A stretch of DNA of 20,651 bases. Origin: CAYNNP01 sp964398215. Its GTDB lineage: Bacteria > Planctomycetota > Planctomycetia > Pirellulales > Pirellulaceae. The notes below the pieces were generated by a model. The model saw only the letters and a program-made list of their open reading frames with translations. It searched no databases and had not been told where the DNA came from. The position numbers and the translations under genes were made by a program. Position 1 is the stretch's first letter, and each line of letters starts with the position of its first letter. Below are positions 17,907 to 20,651 of this stretch, one piece after another. The stretch covers positions 1-20,651 of the forward strand of contig CAYNNP010000113.1 of assembly GCA_964398215.1 (NCBI GenBank), in the 5' to 3' direction.

Positions 17907-18728
17907 TTAACTAGTAAAACGCCAAGCTACAAAAGCATGCATGATTGAACCGGCGACCAACATGATGGAAAAGACCGCGTGAACGACCAGCCACAGACGT
18001 AACCGCAACTGCAATGCAAATTGATAATCCAGATCGTCACGTTGCCGGACAAGGTACGCGAACTGCCCAGCCATCGCGCGTCCGTCGTCTTCGAGATAGC
18101 GGTTCAATTCGCGAAGTCCAGCGAGCAGCCGGCGTTTGCGCGTACCACTGGGAACCAGGACGTAAGCAAACGTTGGCCGAGTGACAAAGAACGGCTGCAA
18201 GAATTTCACATAGTAGCTACCCAAAACACGCGACGTCGCTTGGTCGTCTACTTCACCGATCAGCTTTCCCGCGACGGTTGCCAATTGACTGCGATGCCAT
18301 GACATCTGGTCAAATCGCTTTTCAGATCGAATCATCGCCAGTCGCCGTGGCAACATCCGACTCGCATACAAACCATAGAAACCGCTGATGGAAACGATCC
18401 AAAACAGCAAAGACAAACCAAACTCGAATTTGCCGCCCGCAATCAGACTGGGCACATGCATGACGTAAACGGCTGTCGCAAAGAAGCCAGTGTAGATATG
18501 AACCTGAGTCCACGTGCTGACGCTACCAAGCTTCAGGACGGGTATTCGCCGGCGGACGCCAATCATGACCAGCATTAGCAACGCAGCCAAACAACTTGCG
18601 CCCGTAACGTAGGAGCCATGCCCCAGTCGGCTGTTCTGATACTGTGTCAGCAGCCAAACGATGGCCAACGCAAACACTGTCACCGCAATCGCGATCGTTC
18701 GTCTTTGCCGAAAATTCAATTGTGTCAT
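17907..18728 (-). CDS. Five-helix membrane protein, putative diheme cytochrome b
   Basis: 273 residues from the ATG at 18728, preferred over the ATG at 18752 because a GGAG sits 9 bases upstream and the start then falls 2 bases after the previous stop. Five hydrophobic helices lie at about 11-28, 41-58, 74-96, 104-122 and 245-268. Helix 3 carries His 77 and His 91 and helix 5 carries His 250 and His 264. Both pairs are H-x13-H, the spacing that binds two stacked hemes in bc1-type cytochrome b. With the N-terminus inside, both helices run in the same direction, so the pairs 77/250 and 91/264 fall at matching depths. A basic loop of about 120 residues between helices 4 and 5 would face the cytoplasm and could dock the ferredoxin protein. 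I do not recognise a named family; it recalls cytochrome b561 / ferric-reductase-like membrane proteins. Heme binding is inferred from spacing and topology. Confidence 0.85.
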   Translation of the reverse strand: MTQLNFRQRRTIAIAVTVFALAIVWLLTQYQNSRLGHGSYVTGASCLAALLMLVMIGVRRRIPVLKLGSVSTWTQVHIYTGFFATAVYVMHVPSLIAGGKFEFGLSLLFWIVSISGFYGLYASRMLPRRLAMIRSEKRFDQMSWHRSQLATVAGKLIGEVDDQATSRVLGSYYVKFLQPFFVTRPTFAYVLVPSGTRKRRLLAGLRELNRYLEDDGRAMAGQFAYLVRQRDDLDYQFALQLRLRLWLVVHAVFSIMLVAGSIMHAFVAWRFTS

Positions 18729-18730
18729 GA

Positions 18731-20524
18731 CTAGTTTCTCCGTTCCAACCATTCGTTCAGCGGATGGGATTCTGTCAAGTCGATACGGACAAGTGCATCA
18801 TGAGGGCACGCCGCAGCACATGCAGGGCCGCTGGGTTGGCTACTGCACATATCACACTTGGTGGCTTTTTTAATCGCCTTACCAGACTTTGAGTCCTGGT
18901 ACGCGCGGCCTTGAGGATCAAAGATTTCGGCCATCCGGATATTTTCGTAAGGACACGAATTCGCGCAAACTCCGCATCCAATGCAAATGGATTCGTGAAT
19001 CGAAACCACTCCTGATTCAATGTCCCGAGCGATCGCGCCGGTGGGACAGCCGATCATGCAAACTGGATCCGCACATTGCATGCACGCATTCACAAATTGC
19101 AAGCGACCATGGCTTTGCCCAGTACGTGCAAATCGCGGGTTTCCATCATGCGTCGCTGCGCAGGCTTTGACGCAATCGTCGCAGCGAGTGCAGCGGTGCA
19201 AATCGATCACCATCGCTTGCAGTCCATTGTTCAAACGTTTCTGGACAATGAACTCCAGAAGATCATTTTCTGCAAATTGGACGCCAGATTTGCTTTTGAT
19301 ATCGGCGCCACCATTTTTCTTTTCGCGTTTGCCTCGGCGGCGTTCGGTCGGTTCCTTGTGGTACTGCTCCAGGGTCCCTTGTACCGACTGGGGCAACTCG
19401 GAACGCCGGACATGCGGTAGCACATCGCTGACGAAAATCTCGACGGGAATTCCAATCGTATCCATGAACCCGACTGCGCGCAACGAGTGTTGTATTCGTT
19501 GCTGTGGGATACCCGGGTCGAGCGTCGCATTGGTCGCAATTTCTTCGAGACCAAACACATGGCCTTTGCCCAAGTAGGCAACCGTCTGATGTGAAGTCCC
19601 AAATTGCCGACTCATTCGCCCAAAGCCACTGCGGACAATCAACAATTCGGTCGGCGTCCGCCCCTCTTCGACAACGATTGGCTCTGAAGCAAGCTGTTCG
19701 GTGACCGTCAGATTGCGTGTGTTCTTATAGTCGCTATTCCACTCCAGTTGACCGAATGAACGCAGCACTGCCGTTTCGGTTACTTTGTCCAAAACGTCGT
19801 CGGGAATGAATCGCAGAAGCGGCATCTCACGCAAGTGGATTTTTAGCCAATGAGAGCGATAGTGGTTTTCCAATCTGTCGGAAAAGTTTTTGTCGCGGCG
19901 CATCACCCGGAGACCTTGCCAGCGAATCTCCAGCAAAGTTGCTTCGCTATCAGCGATCACCGTTGCCGTACGTGGTGAGCGATACATGGCAGCGACTTCG
20001 CCGAACAGTTCACCAGGACCAAGTGTTGTGGTTTGATTGCGTTTCAGGACGGCATCAAAATCTTGTAGAAAGATGGCTTGTCGATCATCAACGCTGCCCA
20101 ACCGATTGCTGGCGTCCGCTGCGACACTGACTTGGTCGGGGCGACGCACTTCGGGAGTCATTGAACGCTTGGCGTAGCGACGAAGAGCCTCTTGCCAGCT
20201 GATTTTTTTTTCCGGGTTTCGTCCCATCTGTTCCGCGTTCAACGATTCGACAAGGACTTGTACACTGCCGGCCAAGACCAGGAATGCACTGTTACCATAA
20301 TCGCCTTCACGAACAACAATCTCGCCAGGCTCGCAACGCCTGAGTTTGCAGTCATAACGAAGGATGCTTTCCAGGGGCATCGAGCGAGGAAACGAGCCGC
20401 TGTCCATTTGTGCAAACGGGCTGCGTGAGCGAAGCCATGCGACATCACTCTCGCTCATCGACGAGTCCATCGGTTCGTCCCAACGCTTGGGACTGCGAAT
20501 TGAGATAGCATCATTGCCTTGCAT
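18731..20524 (-). CDS. Cyclic-nucleotide-binding-domain protein fused to a four-cluster [4Fe-4S] ferredoxin
   Basis: 597 residues from the ATG at 20524; a TTG at 20542 and an ATG at 20464 are alternatives and none has a clear Shine-Dalgarno sequence. No signal peptide or membrane helix, so it should be cytoplasmic. N-terminal domain (about 45-210) is a CRP-type cNMP-binding fold with an intact phosphate-binding cassette, FGEVAAMYRSPRTATV: Glu 176 and Arg 185 match the ribose- and phosphate-contacting residues. About 70 residues are inserted in this fold (about 95-165). A second, degenerate cNMP-like domain follows (about 230-375), then a basic linker. The C-terminus (about 440-575) resembles NrfC/HydN/DmsB-type ferredoxins with 16 Cys: 445/448/451/455, 481/484/489/493, 514/517/520/524 and 557/560/569/573. 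There is no DNA-binding helix-turn-helix. The stop is 2 bases before the diheme b ATG. Likely role: a cytoplasmic electron carrier whose activity responds to a cyclic nucleotide; the ligand is unknown. Confidence 0.9.
   Translation of the reverse strand: MQGNDAISIRSPKRWDEPMDSSMSESDVAWLRSRSPFAQMDSGSFPRSMPLESILRYDCKLRRCEPGEIVVREGDYGNSAFLVLAGSVQVLVESLNAEQMGRNPEKKISWQEALRRYAKRSMTPEVRRPDQVSVAADASNRLGSVDDRQAIFLQDFDAVLKRNQTTTLGPGELFGEVAAMYRSPRTATVIADSEATLLEIRWQGLRVMRRDKNFSDRLENHYRSHWLKIHLREMPLLRFIPDDVLDKVTETAVLRSFGQLEWNSDYKNTRNLTVTEQLASEPIVVEEGRTPTELLIVRSGFGRMSRQFGTSHQTVAYLGKGHVFGLEEIATNATLDPGIPQQRIQHSLRAVGFMDTIGIPVEIFVSDVLPHVRRSELPQSVQGTLEQYHKEPTERRRGKREKKNGGADIKSKSGVQFAENDLLEFIVQKRLNNGLQAMVIDLHRCTRCDDCVKACAATHDGNPRFARTGQSHGRLQFVNACMQCADPVCMIGCPTGAIARDIESGVVSIHESICIGCGVCANSCPYENIRMAEIFDPQGRAYQDSKSGKAIKKATKCDMCSSQPSGPACAAACPHDALVRIDLTESHPLNEWLERRN
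18738..18741 (-). promoter_or_regulatory. Ribosome binding site GGAG for the diheme b gene
   Basis: On the minus strand GGAG is followed by 9 bases and then the ATG at 18728. It lies within the last codons of the preceding gene, which suggests translational coupling, and it decides between the two candidate starts of the membrane protein. Confidence 0.65.
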
Positions 20525-20651
20525 AAAGTGTGCAGTAGCCAATCTCGCTTTCCCAAGTCAAGATCTGGTAAGAATCCAGAGTCTGGGCGGTGCAGGCAGG
20601 GCAAATCAGTTTTTCAAGGTAGGCAACATAGTAGCTCGGCTGTCCCAGCCG
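20511..20651 (-). CDS. Possible C-terminal end of an upstream gene (runs off the right edge)
   Basis: One minus-strand frame is open from the right edge for 46 codons to a TGA at 20513-20511. It reads like ordinary protein (for example YYVAYLEKLICPACTAQTLD), with a CPAC pair and no unusual codons, and would overlap the cNMP-ferredoxin start at 20524 by 14 bases, as in tightly packed operons. An open stretch this short can arise by chance, so support is modest. I do not recognise the family. If real, the redox operon has at least one more gene upstream. Confidence 0.4.
   Translation of the reverse strand, partial: RLGQPSYYVAYLEKLICPACTAQTLDSYQILTWESEIGYCTLYARQ
20637..20651. repeat. Perfect 6-base inverted repeat with 3-base loop at the window edge
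   Basis: CGGCTG (20637-20642) and CAGCCG (20646-20651) are reverse complements around TCC. It is cut by the window end, so a longer stem is possible. It may be part of a coding sequence (see the open frame ending at 20511), a small hairpin or an interspersed repeat. Confidence 0.4.

Noticed and set aside
18731..20524. CRP/FNR-type transcription factor
   Set aside because: No helix-turn-helix follows the cNMP domains; the C-terminus is a four-cluster ferredoxin instead.

Overview
The window looks like a piece of a planctomycete chromosome, most likely from the Pirellulaceae / Rhodopirellula neighbourhood. This is inferred from gene content, not from a marker gene. The signs are a very large secreted TPR / alpha-2-macroglobulin protein with Arg/Thr/VPYTEQV-type repeats, a secreted sulfatase, a divergent UvrA, weak Shine-Dalgarno sequences, TTG starts and roughly balanced GC. 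No rRNA, tRNA, CRISPR array, insertion sequence or phage gene was seen. One 100-base run of N (4793-4892) lies inside a coding sequence.

Layout. Everything is on the minus strand except one sulfatase. From the left edge: the 5' part of a secreted GH18 (chitinase-like) gene (1-512, cut by the edge); 29 bases away, the giant alpha-2-macroglobulin-like gene that is transcribed before it (542-9013); a divergent promoter region (9014-9201); a secreted sulfatase on the plus strand (9202-10596); a convergent gap with no gene (10597-10866); a secreted M1 zinc aminopeptidase of the leukotriene A4 hydrolase type (10867-12738); a UvrA paralogue with a TTG start (12818-15628); a 203-base spacer; and a three-gene redox cluster (15832-20524). 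A possible 3' end of another gene runs off the right edge.

The redox cluster is the most interesting part. In transcription order it encodes (i) a cytoplasmic protein with two cyclic-nucleotide-binding-type domains fused to a ferredoxin domain with 16 cysteines for four [4Fe-4S] clusters, (ii) a five-helix membrane protein with two H-x13-H helices, the classical signature of a diheme cytochrome b, and (iii) a membrane-anchored decaheme cytochrome c with a four-cysteine cytoplasmic tail. The spacings are 2 and 32 bases. Together they form a plausible electron wire from the cytoplasm through the membrane to the periplasm, with a sensor domain on the cytoplasmic end. I do not recognise this arrangement as a named complex; function, electron direction and ligand are inference.

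The left half reads as secreted polymer and protein handling: GH18, sulfatase, M1 peptidase and the macroglobulin-like giant all carry export signals. The giant lacks the usual thioester CxEQ motif, carries an Arg-rich tandem repeat where the protease bait region would be expected, and has a TPR plus macroglobulin module at both ends.
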